A stretch of 64,000 nt of DNA from Streptomyces sp. RPT161 (GCF_027533845.1 NZ_JAPZVN010000001.1:124001-188000), one strand, 5' to 3'. Positions 34,783-44,225 are shown, numbered from the stretch's first letter. A program made the numbers and translations. The notes: a model not told the origin generated them from the sequence alone.

Positions 34783-35718
34783 ATGAGCGACACTTCCTCC
34801 CCCTTCGGCTTCGAGCTCGTGCGGCGTGGTTACGACCGCGGACAGGTGGACGACCGCATCACGAAGCTCGTCGCCGACCGAGACAGTGCACTGGCCCGGA
34901 TCAGCGCGCTGGAGAAGCGCATCGAGGAGTTGCACCTCGAAACCCAGAACGCGCAGGCCCAGATCAATGACGCGGAACCGTCGTACGCCGGTCTCGGCGC
35001 TCGCGTAGAGAAGATCCTCCGGCTCGCCGAGGAGGAGGCCAAGGACCTGCGCGAGGAGGCCCGCCGCGCCGCCGAGCAGCACCGGGAGTTGGCGGAGGGG
35101 GCCGCCAACCAGGTGCGTTCGGATGCCGAGGCGTACGCGGCCGAGCGCAAGCAGAAGGCCGAGGACGAGGGTTCGCGGATCGTCGACAAGGCCAAGTCGG
35201 ACGCGAACCAGCTGCGAGCCGAGGCGAACAAGGACGCGCAGAACAAGCGCGAGGAGGCGGACGCCCTCTTCGAGGAGACCCGCGCCAAGGCGGCGCAGGC
35301 CGCCGCGGACTTCGAGACGAACCTCGCCAAGCGGCGTGAGCAGTCGGAGCGGGACCTGGCCTCGCGTCAGGCGAAGGCGGAGAAGCGTCTCGCCGAGATC
35401 GAGCACCGTGCGGAGCAGCTGCGTCTGGAGGCGGAGAAGCTGCGCACCGACGCCGAGCGCCGGGCCCGGCAGACGGTGGAGACCGCCCAGCGGCAGGCGG
35501 AGGACATCGTGGCCGACGCCAATGCCAAGGCGGACCGTATCCGCAGCGAATCCGAGCGCGAGCTGGCGGCGCTGACGAACCGTCGCGACAGCATCAACGC
35601 CCAGCTGACCAACGTCCGCGAGATGCTCGCCACCCTGACGGGCGCGGCGGTGGCCGCCGCCGCCACCCCCGACGACGAGCCCATCTCCCGCGGCGTCCCC
35701 GCCCAGCAGTCCCGCTAG
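34783..35718 (+). CDS. filP: Intermediate-filament-like protein FilP
   Basis: 311 residues. A short non-helical head with FGFELVRRGYDRGQVDDRI (a DivIVA-like GYD motif) is followed by a coiled coil with a break near residue 70 and a rod from about 75 to 290, then a short Ala/Pro tail. FilP assembles into filaments near hyphal tips, gives mechanical strength and interacts with DivIVA and Scy. Older annotations call it a cellulose-binding protein. AGGAA lies 8 bases before the ATG at 34783. It is followed by a textbook terminator. Confidence 0.93.
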   Translation: MSDTSSPFGFELVRRGYDRGQVDDRITKLVADRDSALARISALEKRIEELHLETQNAQAQINDAEPSYAGLGARVEKILRLAEEEAKDLREEARRAAEQHRELAEGAANQVRSDAEAYAAERKQKAEDEGSRIVDKAKSDANQLRAEANKDAQNKREEADALFEETRAKAAQAAADFETNLAKRREQSERDLASRQAKAEKRLAEIEHRAEQLRLEAEKLRTDAERRARQTVETAQRQAEDIVADANAKADRIRSESERELAALTNRRDSINAQLTNVREMLATLTGAAVAAAATPDDEPISRGVPAQQSR

Positions 35719-35734
35719 GCGCTAGGCCCGGCCC

Positions 35735-35765
35735 AAGAAACCCCCGCCTACGGCGGGGGTTTCTT
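35735..35765 (+). terminator. Rho-independent terminator after filP
   Basis: AAGAAACCCCCGCC and GGCGGGGGTTTCTT form a perfect 14-bp stem with the loop TAC, 17 bases after the stop. It ends in a T-rich arm, the strongest terminator in the window. Confidence 0.88.
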
Positions 35766-36026
35766 CATGTGGCGGAGGTTTCTTCTTTCTCTTCCCGGGG
35801 GCTGCGCCCCCGGACCCCCTCTTCCGGGGCTACGCCCCCGGCCCCCGCTGGGGCGCGGCCCCGGCGAGCTTGGGAGGCCCAGGGCGGGGCCCCCAGCCCC
35901 GAGGGCTGGGGCCGGGGGCGGAGCCCCGAGGGGTGGGCGGGTGGGAAGGTGGGCGGGTGGGAAGGTAGGGGGACAGGCCGGGCGGAAAAGGGTGCGTGGT
36001 GGGCACAGCGCCCGTAGCGTGTTGGC
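35766..36026. repeat. GC-palindrome cluster and G-rich tandem repeat between filP and an ABC gene
   Basis: No gene is seen. GGGGCTGCGCCCC (35798), GGGGCTACGCCCC (35826) and an inverted GGGGCTCCGCCCC (35915) are copies of the palindromic core seen also at 10821 and 41587. Then a 16-base unit GGTGGGCGGGTGGGAA occurs twice in tandem (35932-35963). Its GGG runs with one-base loops could form a G-quadruplex on the plus strand about 65-95 bases before the ABC gene start. Confidence 0.55.
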
Positions 36027-36998
36027 ATGATCGAGCTCCGGGCCCTCACCAAACACTTCGGTGAGAAGGTGGCCGTGGACCACCTGACCTTCACCGTGCG
36101 GCCGGGCATCGTCACCGGCTTCCTGGGCCCCAACGGCGCGGGCAAGTCCACCACCATGCGGATGATGCTGGGCCTGGACCGCCCCACCGCGGGCGACGTA
36201 CGCATCGACGGCAAGCACTACGCCGACCTGCACGACCCCCTGACGAACATCGGCGCCCTGCTGGAGGCCAAGGCCTGGCACCCGGGCCGCAGCGCGTACC
36301 ACCACCTGCTCTGCCTGGCGCAGTCCAACCGCATCCCGGCCCAGCGGGTCCACGAGGTGCTGGACACCGTCGGCCTGACCTCGGTCGCGAAGAAGCGCAC
36401 CAAGGGCTTCTCGCTCGGCATGGGCCAGCGCCTCGGCATCGCCGCCGCCCTGCTCGGCGACCCGCGGGTGCTGCTGTTCGACGAACCGGTCAACGGCCTG
36501 GACCCCGAGGGCATCCACTGGATCCGCAACCTGATGAAGGGTCTGGCGGCCCAGGGCCGCACCGTCTTCGTCTCCAGCCATCTGATGAGCGAGATGGCAC
36601 TCACCGCCGACCACCTGGTGGTCATCGGACAGGGCCGCCTGCTCGCCGACACCTCGATGGCGGAGTTCATCGCGCGCAACTCGCGCGCTTTCGTACGCAT
36701 CCGCACCCCGCAGCCGGAGGCGCTGCGGGACGCGCTGCACACCGCTGGAATCACCGCGGTGGCCTCCGCCGACGGGACGTTCGAGGTCTGCGACGCGCAG
36801 GCGGCGCAACTCGGCGAGCTGGCCGCCGAGCACCGGATCGTGCTGCACGAACTGTCACCGCAGCGGGCCTCGCTGGAGGAGGCGTTCATGCGGCTGACCG
36901 CGGAAACGGTGGAATACCACGCACACGACGGCGAGCCGCCACCGGAGCAGGACCGGCCCGCCTGGGGCGAGGGCTGGCGACAGGGCAGGGGAGCGTGA
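36027..36998 (+). CDS. ABC transporter ATP-binding protein
   Basis: 323 residues. Walker A GPNGAGKS is at 34-41, the signature FSLGMGQ near 127 (degenerate from LSGGQ), Walker B VLLFDEP near 148, and SSHLMSE supplies the H-loop. Residues about 215-300 form an extra C-terminal domain common in the CcmA/NatA-like exporter group. It powers the permease encoded next, with which it overlaps by four bases. The substrate is unknown; antibiotic or lipid export is the usual role for this type. Confidence 0.88.
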   Translation: MIELRALTKHFGEKVAVDHLTFTVRPGIVTGFLGPNGAGKSTTMRMMLGLDRPTAGDVRIDGKHYADLHDPLTNIGALLEAKAWHPGRSAYHHLLCLAQSNRIPAQRVHEVLDTVGLTSVAKKRTKGFSLGMGQRLGIAAALLGDPRVLLFDEPVNGLDPEGIHWIRNLMKGLAAQGRTVFVSSHLMSEMALTADHLVVIGQGRLLADTSMAEFIARNSRAFVRIRTPQPEALRDALHTAGITAVASADGTFEVCDAQAAQLGELAAEHRIVLHELSPQRASLEEAFMRLTAETVEYHAHDGEPPPEQDRPAWGEGWRQGRGA

Positions 36999-37771
36999 CC
37001 ATGGCGGCGACGGCGGCGGTCCTGAGGTCGGAGTGGACCAAGATCCGGTCAGTACGGTCCACGGTGTGGACGCTCTCGCTGGCGGCGGTCATCACGGTGG
37101 GACTCGGCCTGCTGATCTCGCTGCTGGTCAACAACGAGTTCGACAAGATGCCCCTCACCGAGCGACTGACCTTCGATCCCACCTACACCAGCTTCGCGGG
37201 CATGGGCATCGGACAGTTGCTGATGATCGTCTTCGGTGTGCTGGTGGTCTCCAACGAGTACTCCACGGGCATGATCCGCAGCTCGCTGGCGGCGGTACCG
37301 CAACGGGGCAGGTTCCTGTTCGGCAAGATCACCGTCGCCACGGCGCTGGCCCTGGTGGTCGGCGAGGTGACCTCGTTCGTCTCCTTCTTCGTCGGCCAGT
37401 CGGTACTGGGCGGCCACCGCACCCAGATCGGCAGCCCCGGTGTGCTGCGCGCGGTGGTCGGCGGCGGGCTGTACATGACGCTGATGGCGGTGTTCGCGAT
37501 GGGCTGTGCGGCGATGCTGCGCAGCCCGCTGCTGTCGCTGTCGATCCTGATGCCGTTCTTCTTCCTGATCTCCAACATCCTCGGCGGGGTCAGCGCCACC
37601 AAGAAGATCGCCCGCTATCTGCCCGACCAGGCGGGCCAGAAGATCATGATGGTGGTCACCCGCAACGACGGCCGCCCGTACGGTCCTTGGTTGGGCCTGC
37701 TGATCATGGCGGCCTGGGTGGCCGCCGCGCTGGTCGGCGGGTACGCGCTGCTGAAGAAGCGGGACGCCTGA
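36995..37771 (+). CDS. ABC transporter permease (ABC-2 type)
   Basis: 258 residues with six hydrophobic helices at about 20-42, 62-85, 108-130, 152-172, 180-200 and 228-250. The VVSNEYSTGMIRSSLAAVPQR segment between helices 2 and 3 is the typical ABC-2 permease loop. It starts at GTG 36995 inside the stop of the ATPase gene (GTGA overlap), so the two form one transporter. Confidence 0.85.
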   Translation: MTMAATAAVLRSEWTKIRSVRSTVWTLSLAAVITVGLGLLISLLVNNEFDKMPLTERLTFDPTYTSFAGMGIGQLLMIVFGVLVVSNEYSTGMIRSSLAAVPQRGRFLFGKITVATALALVVGEVTSFVSFFVGQSVLGGHRTQIGSPGVLRAVVGGGLYMTLMAVFAMGCAAMLRSPLLSLSILMPFFFLISNILGGVSATKKIARYLPDQAGQKIMMVVTRNDGRPYGPWLGLLIMAAWVAAALVGGYALLKKRDA

Positions 37772-37800
37772 GCGCGACGCCCGCGCGGTACCCTCGCGGT

Positions 37801-38646
37801 GTGGTGACACGACCGCGGCCGCGCAGCCTGGAGGCGCTGGGGCTGGACGCCATCGCCGCCCAACAGCCGCTCGGCTACCCGGGCGGCCAGGTGCCGGAAC
37901 CCGGACTGCTGCACCGCGACGAACTGCTGCCGCTGCGCCCGCTGCCCGGGCCGGTCGGCAGGTGGCACGTCGACACCCCGGGGCGCCGACTGGACGACAT
38001 GCTCGCCGAGTTGGAGCTGGCACCGGTCGCCGAGCGCGTCCCGGTCATGGCGGTCGGCTCCAACGGCTCCCCCGGCCAGGTGCGGCACAAGCTCACCTCG
38101 GTCGGGCTCACCGCGACCGTCCCCATGGTCCCGGTCCGCGTCACCGGTATCGCGGTCGGCGTCTCCGCGCACGTCAGCGTGCACGGGTACGTGAGCGCCT
38201 CGCCGTACCCGGACGGCTCGCGGGAGTCGACACTGGTCACCTCCTGGCTCGACGCCGATCAACTGAGCGCGATCGACGCCTCGGAAGCGCTCAACTTCCG
38301 GCGTATCAAGGTCGCTTGCGACCGCTTCCCCCTGCGGCTGCCGAACGGCGCCCGGCTGCCGGTCGCCTACCTGTACGCCAACATCCACGGTGTGCTGTCC
38401 CTGGACGGCCGCAGCCCCCACCCCACCACGGACCAGCACACCCTCCTGAGCGAACTGCTCGCCGCCTCACCCCGGTTGCGCGAGCTCCTCGGCCCCGACC
38501 CGCGCAGCTGGGTGGAACGGGTGTCCGCCGACCCCACCACCCCCGCCGAGGCCACCCGCCTCTTCAAGGCCCACGGCTGGGCCCTCCCCCAGCCGGAGCT
38601 CCTCTCCCACCAGATCCCCTTCGCGAAACCGGCCGACCCCCGGTAG
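37801..38646 (+). CDS. Conserved hypothetical protein with an AVGSN motif
   Basis: 281 residues, soluble, not recognised with confidence. VPVMAVGSNGSPGQVRHKL near 78-96 recalls the glycine loop of gamma-glutamylcyclotransferase-like folds (YGSN), but the rest is not diagnostic. The C-terminal third includes PVAYLYANIHGVLSLDG. Two consecutive GTG codons (37801 and 37804) can serve as start; neither has a good ribosome site. It follows the ABC genes by 29 bases, which may mean cotranscription, and has a convergent small gene downstream. Confidence 0.65.
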   Translation: MVTRPRPRSLEALGLDAIAAQQPLGYPGGQVPEPGLLHRDELLPLRPLPGPVGRWHVDTPGRRLDDMLAELELAPVAERVPVMAVGSNGSPGQVRHKLTSVGLTATVPMVPVRVTGIAVGVSAHVSVHGYVSASPYPDGSRESTLVTSWLDADQLSAIDASEALNFRRIKVACDRFPLRLPNGARLPVAYLYANIHGVLSLDGRSPHPTTDQHTLLSELLAASPRLRELLGPDPRSWVERVSADPTTPAEATRLFKAHGWALPQPELLSHQIPFAKPADPR

Positions 38647-38653
38647 CCGCCGG

Positions 38654-38968
38654 TCAGTGGCGCGGCGCGTTCCGTGATCGAAGGAGCTTCGCACCGCGCC
38701 GATCCCGAGCGTCCCAGCAGCCCCGATGCCAGTGCCGCCGGTCGTCCACTCCCCCGTACTCGGGCCAGGCCACCACATGGCCGACGCCGGGCGGGATCTC
38801 CTGGTCGCAGCCGGGGCAGCGGTACGTCTTGCCGCCGCTGCCCGCCACCGGACGCATCACCCACTCCTCGCCGCGCCAGGTCTCCACGCGCTCAAGGCCG
38901 TGCCGGTCCCCCTCGGGCCGCGGTTCGAACTTGTCGGCCCGGTACGGGCGGTTGCGGCGCGGCGACAC
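38654..38968 (-). CDS. Small zinc-finger-like protein
   Basis: 104 residues. YRCPGCDQEIPPGVGHVVAWP and RRHWHRGCW contain CxxC followed by His and Cys residues, suggesting a zinc ribbon; both ends are basic (SPRRNRPYR and RGAKLLRSRN). It is sometimes labelled ATP/GTP-binding protein; no P-loop is seen. I chose GTG 38968 because GAGGTG lies six bases upstream and it gives the MSPRRN start I recall in relatives; a longer start at 38998 is possible. Role unknown. Confidence 0.7.
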   Translation of the reverse strand: MSPRRNRPYRADKFEPRPEGDRHGLERVETWRGEEWVMRPVAGSGGKTYRCPGCDQEIPPGVGHVVAWPEYGGVDDRRHWHRGCWDARDRRGAKLLRSRNAPRH

Positions 38969-39174
38969 GGGACACCTCACGGACGGGCGGCTTGCCAAGG
39001 GTCACCTCCAGCGTACGCGGCGCCGTCGCCCTCGGGTAACCGCCGCATTCCCGGGTAGACGCCTGTCCGACAATCACGCAGTCACGAAATAGCGGCGCCA
39101 GCCCGTGCCTTCGGCACGTGTCGCGCGTTATTGCCACTGGGGAGCCTCGCCGGGCGAGGAGAGGTGAATCAACA

Positions 39175-40200
39175 ATGCGCGTAGGGGTATTCGCGCTCTC
39201 GGCCCAGTTCCCGGGTCAGGGCCACACCGAGGCGCTGCACCGTACGCTGCGCACCGCGGATGCCGCCGAGGCCGCCGGGCTCGACGCCGTATGGCTGGCC
39301 GAGCACCATTTCATGCCGTACGGGGTGTGCCCGCAGGGCGCCACGCTGGCCGCGATGCTGCTCGGCCGCACCCGGCGGATCGGCATCGGCACCGCGGTCA
39401 GCGTGCTGCCCACCGCCCATCCGGTCACCCTCGGCGAGCAGGCCGCGCTGCTGCATCTGACCTCCGGCGGGCGCTTCACGCTGGGCGTCGGCCGCGGCGG
39501 CCCCTGGCAGGACCTGGAGGTCTTCGGCACCGGGCTGGCCGCCTACGAGGAGGGCTTCCCCGAGGCGCTCGACCTGCTGCTGCGCTGGCTGCGCGAACCA
39601 CGGGTCAGCGCGGACGGGCCGCGCTACCGGTTCCGCGAGGTCCCGGTCGTACCCCGCGCCGACGAGTTGGAGGAGTCGTCAGGGCCGCCGGTGGTGCTCG
39701 CCTGCACCTCACCCGCGAGCGTACGGCTCGCGGCGCAGCGCGGTCTGCCGATGCTGCTCGGCATGCACTGCGGGGACGAGGAGAAGGCGGAGATGACCGC
39801 GCTGTGGCGCAACACCGCGCTGGCGCTGGGACGTTCACCCGAAGAGGTGGCCCGGGTAGCGCATGTCTCCGCCGGGCTGGTGCAGTTGGCGGACACCGAG
39901 CGGGACGCCGTGGAGATCCTGACCAAGGCGATGCCGGAGTGGCTACGCCAGGGGCTCGCCGCGCATGTGACGGTGGACGGCCGGGCACGGCGGATGCGGG
40001 ACGTGGAGGAGTACACGGAGTTGCTGTGCCGACTGCACCCAGTGGGCACCCCCAGGCTGTGCGCCGACCGGCTCGCCGCGACCGCGGAGCGCACCGGGAT
40101 CAGCCGCTTCGCGCTGCTCGCCGAGGGCTCCGGCGATCTGACCGGTACTGAACTGAACGTGGCGCGACTGGGCAGCGAAGTACTCCCGCTGCTGACATAG
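39175..40200 (+). CDS. LLM-class flavin-dependent oxidoreductase
   Basis: 341 residues with a TIM-barrel bacterial-luciferase-like fold. MRVGVFALSAQFPGQGH opens the first strand, DAVWLAEHHFMPYG is the usual substrate/flavin helix, and FTLGVGRGGPWQDLEVFG is the phosphate-binding region. Such enzymes use FMNH2 or F420 to oxidise organic substrates. The cofactor and substrate cannot be told here. The ATG at 39175 has an excellent ribosome site (GAGGTGA). It stands alone between convergent neighbours. Confidence 0.85.
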   Translation: MRVGVFALSAQFPGQGHTEALHRTLRTADAAEAAGLDAVWLAEHHFMPYGVCPQGATLAAMLLGRTRRIGIGTAVSVLPTAHPVTLGEQAALLHLTSGGRFTLGVGRGGPWQDLEVFGTGLAAYEEGFPEALDLLLRWLREPRVSADGPRYRFREVPVVPRADELEESSGPPVVLACTSPASVRLAAQRGLPMLLGMHCGDEEKAEMTALWRNTALALGRSPEEVARVAHVSAGLVQLADTERDAVEILTKAMPEWLRQGLAAHVTVDGRARRMRDVEEYTELLCRLHPVGTPRLCADRLAATAERTGISRFALLAEGSGDLTGTELNVARLGSEVLPLLT

Positions 40201-40232
40201 CAGCGGGAGACCCAAGGCGGCGCTGTACGGGC

Positions 40233-40625
40233 TCAGCAGTCCCTCAACTCGGGGGACTGGTTGAGCAGTTGGGCCCGCACCGAGGTGAAGCGGGCGTACG
40301 TGGGGTCGGCGGAGGAGTCGAGCGGGAAGACGGCGACCCGATGGCAGTTCTGGAATGCGAGACGGACCCCGAAGTGCCGCTGCAAAGCGCCGCGCATGGC
40401 GTCACTGGCAAGCGCGCGCAACAGCTGGCCGCGCGCCTGCTCGTCCGGCGGCGGAACCAGGTTGTCGGCGAAGTCGCCGCCGTCAACCTTAAGTTGGGCC
40501 ACCAGTGAGCTGATCAGCTCCCATGCGTACGGCAGGGAGGTCCGGACGCAGTCGACGAATTCCGCTTCGTCGACCTCGCCTCGCTCGGCCTGTTCGAGGA
40601 GGGCCGGTGAGACGTCGAGCGACAT
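40233..40625 (-). CDS. SCO5389-family conserved protein
   Basis: 130 residues, soluble, mostly helical: [43 protein letters not shown] and a C-terminal [18 protein letters not shown] segment. It matches the actinobacterial family named after SCO5389; function unknown. The ATG at 40625 has GAGGAG upstream; longer starts up to 40766 lack one. It is convergent with the flavin oxidoreductase and divergent from nucS. Confidence 0.75.
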   Translation of the reverse strand: MSLDVSPALLEQAERGEVDEAEFVDCVRTSLPYAWELISSLVAQLKVDGGDFADNLVPPPDEQARGQLLRALASDAMRGALQRHFGVRLAFQNCHRVAVFPLDSSADPTYARFTSVRAQLLNQSPELRDC

Positions 40626-40890
40626 GGGTTCTCCTCTCGCGACCCCGCGCGGCGCACGGGGCCTAACGGATGTCGGAGGGAAGCCACCGAAATATCTCCC
40701 GCACGGCGGACTCCCGCTACCCACGGTAGGTGGATCGGTACTGCCGCACCAGAAGCTTGCGCCCACAACCAGCCAACCTCGGGTGCCCGCCCTGTCCCCG
40801 AATGCGCATCCTGTCGCCGGCCCGTTCCAGGTCCCGGACGACCAAGATCAGAATGCGCGGCGGGGGCAGGTTCGAGTAGCGTTGCGGACC

Positions 40891-41550
40891 GTGCGTCTCG
40901 TCATTGCTCGTTGCTCCGTGGACTACGCGGGTCGGCTCACCGCCCACCTGCCGTCGGCGCCGCGACTTCTGCTGATAAAAGCCGATGGCAGTGTGTCGAT
41001 CCATGCGGACGACCGCGCCTACAAACCCCTCAACTGGATGTCGCCGCCGTGCACCCTCAAGGAGGGGGACGGCGTGTGGACCGTGGTCAACAAGGCGGGG
41101 GAGAAGCTCATCATCACCTTGGAGGAGGTGCTGCACGACTCCTCCCACGAACTGGGTGTGGACCCGGGCCTGATCAAGGACGGTGTGGAGGCGCACCTCC
41201 AGGAACTCCTCGCCGACCGCATCGAGACCCTCGGTGAGGGCTGGACGCTCATTCGACGCGAATACCCCACGGCCATCGGCCCGGTCGACATCCTGTGCCG
41301 GGACGCCGACGGCGGCACGGTCGCGGTGGAGATCAAGCGGCGTGGCGAGATCGATGGTGTGGAACAGCTCACCCGCTATCTTGAACTGCTCAACCGCGAC
41401 CCGCACCTGGCCCCGGTGAAGGGCGTCTTCGCCGCCCAGGAGATCAAGCCGCAGGCCCGCGTACTGGCCACGGATCGTGGCATCTCCTGCGCGGTCCTGG
41501 ACTACGACGGCCTGCGCGGCATCGAAGACGACAAGCTGCGGCTTTTCTAG
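40891..41550 (+). CDS. nucS: Mismatch-specific endonuclease NucS
   Basis: Cuts mismatched DNA and serves the non-canonical mismatch repair pathway of actinobacteria that lack MutS/MutL. 219 residues. The N-terminal dimerisation and DNA-binding domain (1 to about 115) is followed by a RecB-like nuclease domain with Asp133 (PVDILC) and Glu147-x-Lys149 (VAVEIK), and a conserved C-terminal tail (DKLRLF) for clamp contact. The GTG at 40891 has no ribosome site; TAGCGT at 40877-40882 eight bases before suggests a leaderless transcript. This is the single likely mismatch-repair nuclease seen here. Confidence 0.93.
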   Translation: MRLVIARCSVDYAGRLTAHLPSAPRLLLIKADGSVSIHADDRAYKPLNWMSPPCTLKEGDGVWTVVNKAGEKLIITLEEVLHDSSHELGVDPGLIKDGVEAHLQELLADRIETLGEGWTLIRREYPTAIGPVDILCRDADGGTVAVEIKRRGEIDGVEQLTRYLELLNRDPHLAPVKGVFAAQEIKPQARVLATDRGISCAVLDYDGLRGIEDDKLRLF

Positions 41551-41735
41551 GGCTTCGGGGGCGTGGCGCCCTCGCCCTGGTTTTTTGGGGCTACGCCCCC
41601 AAGCCCCCGGTGGCGAAGGAACGCCCCGGGGGCTTCGCTTTCCGCCCCCGCAGGGGGTATTGGGGGCCCCAAGCCCGCCGCAAAAGACCACCGCGGCGGC
41701 GCCCCCGTCTCGAACTGCCTCCGGCCCCGGGGGCG
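41551..41735. terminator. Palindrome-rich intergenic region after nucS
   Basis: Contains TTTTTTGGGGCTACGCCCCC (41581-41600) and further GC-rich palindromes through about 41680, between the convergent nucS and ATPase genes. It shares the GGGGCTNCGCCCC core with 10821 and 35826 and probably ends both transcripts. Confidence 0.5.
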
Positions 41736-44225
41736 TTACGCGGTGCTGCCGCTGGGGGCCGCGCTGGGCTTCGCTGGACCGCCGCTGGAAGCGGGCCCGC
41801 TCATCGACTCGCTGGGCGCCGCACCGCTGGCCGTCGTGGACGTGCCGGTGCTCGGGGCCACCGGGGATTTGGACGGCGACGTCGGGGGCGCTGGCGAACT
41901 CGGCGTCGCTGTGGGCGGCTTGGACGGTTGCGATGGCGATGACGGCGGCGTCGAGGGCGGTGGCGTCTTCGAGGGCGGAGGGGTCGACCCGGTACCGGTC
42001 GGCGAGGTCGGCCCACTGGACGGCGCCCCGCTGGACGACACCGTGGGGCTCGTCGACGCACCGTGCACCGGGGAGCCGGACGGCGGCGTGTGCCGCGGCG
42101 TACCGCCTCCGGTCGACGGCTGCCCGGCCGGCAGATCACCGTCGCCGTTGGTGTCCTGGGTGGCCGATTCCGAGGTGTTGACATTCATCGGCGCGTTCTG
42201 CTCGGACTGGTGCCCGGACGTGGCGCCGAGCGTCACGACCGTCCCGAGCACGGCGACCAGCACCGCCCCCGCCCCCGCGGCGATGAGGTTGCGGCGCGAT
42301 CCGGCGAGCGCGCCGAGCCGCCGCCGGGACGGCGCCTCGGCGGCGAGCTGTGGGGTGACCACGGTCGGCGCCGTCCGTTCCACCGCGAGCGGCGGCCGCA
42401 CCGTCAGCGGCGACTGGGAGGCCTCACTGCGGGAGACCGGGATCTCCTCCGCGGACTGGGTGCGCACCGGCGACGGCCCGGCCGCCCGGTCGGTGACCAG
42501 CGCGAGCGTGCGCCGCCCGACGATGGTGCCCTGCCGGTCGGCCAGCACGCCGCGCATGCCGATGGACGCCTCCAACTCGGTGCGCGCCCGCTCCAGATTG
42601 CCGGTGCACAGCGCGAGTACGCCCAACTCATGGTGGAAGTAGGCCTCTTCACCCACCTCGCCGGCGAGCCGCGCGGCCTCCTGCCCGATCCGCAGCGCAC
42701 GCTCCCACGCGCTCCAGTTCAACGCGGCGGCGAACGCCGGTGCGGCGGTGTGCGCCAGCAGCACCGCGGCGCTGGGGTGGCCGCCGTCGCGGCTCGCGGA
42801 CATCGCGGCGAGGATCGCGTCCGCCTCGGCGGCGACCCGTTCCGCGTCCACCGACGGATGCCCCGCCCACCACGCGTAGTGCTGGGCGGGTGCCTGGGCA
42901 CGTTCCCGCTGCCCCGCGTCGCCTCCGGCGGTGAGCTGCTGGAGCACCCCGGCGGCCAGCCGGAAGTGCGAGCCCACGGGGGTGGCGAGCCCGCAGTCGA
43001 CGAGTTCGGCGAGCGCCGTGTCGGCGTGCGTGTCCCCGACCAGCGCGGGCAGATGCGACTGGTGCGGGCACTCGCCGCCGAGCGCGATGGCGAAGGCGAG
43101 CGCCTCGGCGGCGTTCTCGCTCAGCCGGGAGGCGAGCAGTTGGGCCGGTGCGGCGCTCTCCGCCAGCGAGGGCAGCGCGGCACGGCCGCGTACCGCCTCG
43201 GGGTCGAACGGGTTGTCGTCCACCCGTTCCGCGGACCGCTCGGCGTCCTCCGCCGCGGACTTTCGAGCCGCCTCGCGGTGCCGCAGCAGCGCGGCGGCCT
43301 GGACGAAGCGCAGCGGCAGACCCTCGGACTCGAACCACAGGTCCGACGCCCAGGCGCGCTCCTCTTCGGTGAGCGAGCGCTCGACGGCCCGCTCCAGCAG
43401 TTCCGTGCAGGCGGCCTTGGACAGGCCGGGCAGGAAGACCTCTTCGAGGTGCGAGTCGGGCGAGGGGGCGGCCACCTCGGGGGTGGCGGAGATCAGGAAG
43501 GCGCATTCCGGGGCGGCGGCGAGGAGTTCCTCCAGGGCCGCGCCGCCGAACTCGATGTCGTCGAGTACGACGACGGCGCCGATGTCGGCCGCCAGCTCAC
43601 GCAGCCGCGGCCGGTCCGGACGGTGGCCGTCCGCCCGGTAGACCATTGTGTAGAGGTCGTACAGCAGGTCAGCGGGGGTGCGCCGGTAGCCGGACAGACG
43701 GATCACGCCGTCGGGCGCGAGGCCCGCGCAACGGTCTGCTGTCACGGCCAGCAACGCGGTACGGCCGGAGCCCGAGGGCCCGGTGACCCGTACCGAACGG
43801 CCCCGGCCGAGCAGCCGTACCAGCCGCTCGATCTCCTCCGACCGCTCCAGCAGCGGCGGCCCCGGCGTCGGCGTACCGGCGGAGGCCACCGGCCGGGCGG
43901 AGGGGATACTGCCCACACCCCGAAGACCATGGGAGAGATCGCGGGCCGCCCGCTGCTCGGGGGTTCGGCGAGCGGCCGGGGATATCCGGCCGGGTGGGCA
44001 CAGCACGACCTCGCTGCCGTCTATCGGGTTGACGGTCAGGAGGTACTCCCCCGCCACCACCTGCGCGACCCGCGCGGTCCCCTGGGCACCGGTCCCGTCG
44101 GCGAGCGGTGGGCGCGGCGGCCGCCGGGTCGACAGGGTTTCCTCACCACCGGTCACCGGTCGCTCCCCTGGCACCGGCGTACCGGAGGCTTCGTGGTCCT
44201 CGGGGCCACGGCTGTGTGGTTCCAT
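41736..44225 (-). CDS. P-loop ATPase with TPR-like helices and a membrane anchor, Ser/Pro-rich exported tail
   Basis: 829 residues. A disordered N-terminus (1 to about 110) is followed by an AAA/STAND-like ATPase with Walker A GPSGSGRT near 148 and Walker B VVVLDD near 205, a helical region (about 330-560) with TPR-like character, one hydrophobic helix near 645-665 (AAGAGAVLVAVLGTVV), and 160 residues of Ser, Thr, Pro and Gly outside. The architecture suggests a membrane-tethered signalling switch. The ATG at 44225 has GGAG upstream; a longer frame to 44333 lacks support. A STAS protein gene lies just upstream on the same strand, so the two may act together. Target unknown. Confidence 0.75.
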   Translation of the reverse strand: MEPHSRGPEDHEASGTPVPGERPVTGGEETLSTRRPPRPPLADGTGAQGTARVAQVVAGEYLLTVNPIDGSEVVLCPPGRISPAARRTPEQRAARDLSHGLRGVGSIPSARPVASAGTPTPGPPLLERSEEIERLVRLLGRGRSVRVTGPSGSGRTALLAVTADRCAGLAPDGVIRLSGYRRTPADLLYDLYTMVYRADGHRPDRPRLRELAADIGAVVVLDDIEFGGAALEELLAAAPECAFLISATPEVAAPSPDSHLEEVFLPGLSKAACTELLERAVERSLTEEERAWASDLWFESEGLPLRFVQAAALLRHREAARKSAAEDAERSAERVDDNPFDPEAVRGRAALPSLAESAAPAQLLASRLSENAAEALAFAIALGGECPHQSHLPALVGDTHADTALAELVDCGLATPVGSHFRLAAGVLQQLTAGGDAGQRERAQAPAQHYAWWAGHPSVDAERVAAEADAILAAMSASRDGGHPSAAVLLAHTAAPAFAAALNWSAWERALRIGQEAARLAGEVGEEAYFHHELGVLALCTGNLERARTELEASIGMRGVLADRQGTIVGRRTLALVTDRAAGPSPVRTQSAEEIPVSRSEASQSPLTVRPPLAVERTAPTVVTPQLAAEAPSRRRLGALAGSRRNLIAAGAGAVLVAVLGTVVTLGATSGHQSEQNAPMNVNTSESATQDTNGDGDLPAGQPSTGGGTPRHTPPSGSPVHGASTSPTVSSSGAPSSGPTSPTGTGSTPPPSKTPPPSTPPSSPSQPSKPPTATPSSPAPPTSPSKSPVAPSTGTSTTASGAAPSESMSGPASSGGPAKPSAAPSGSTA

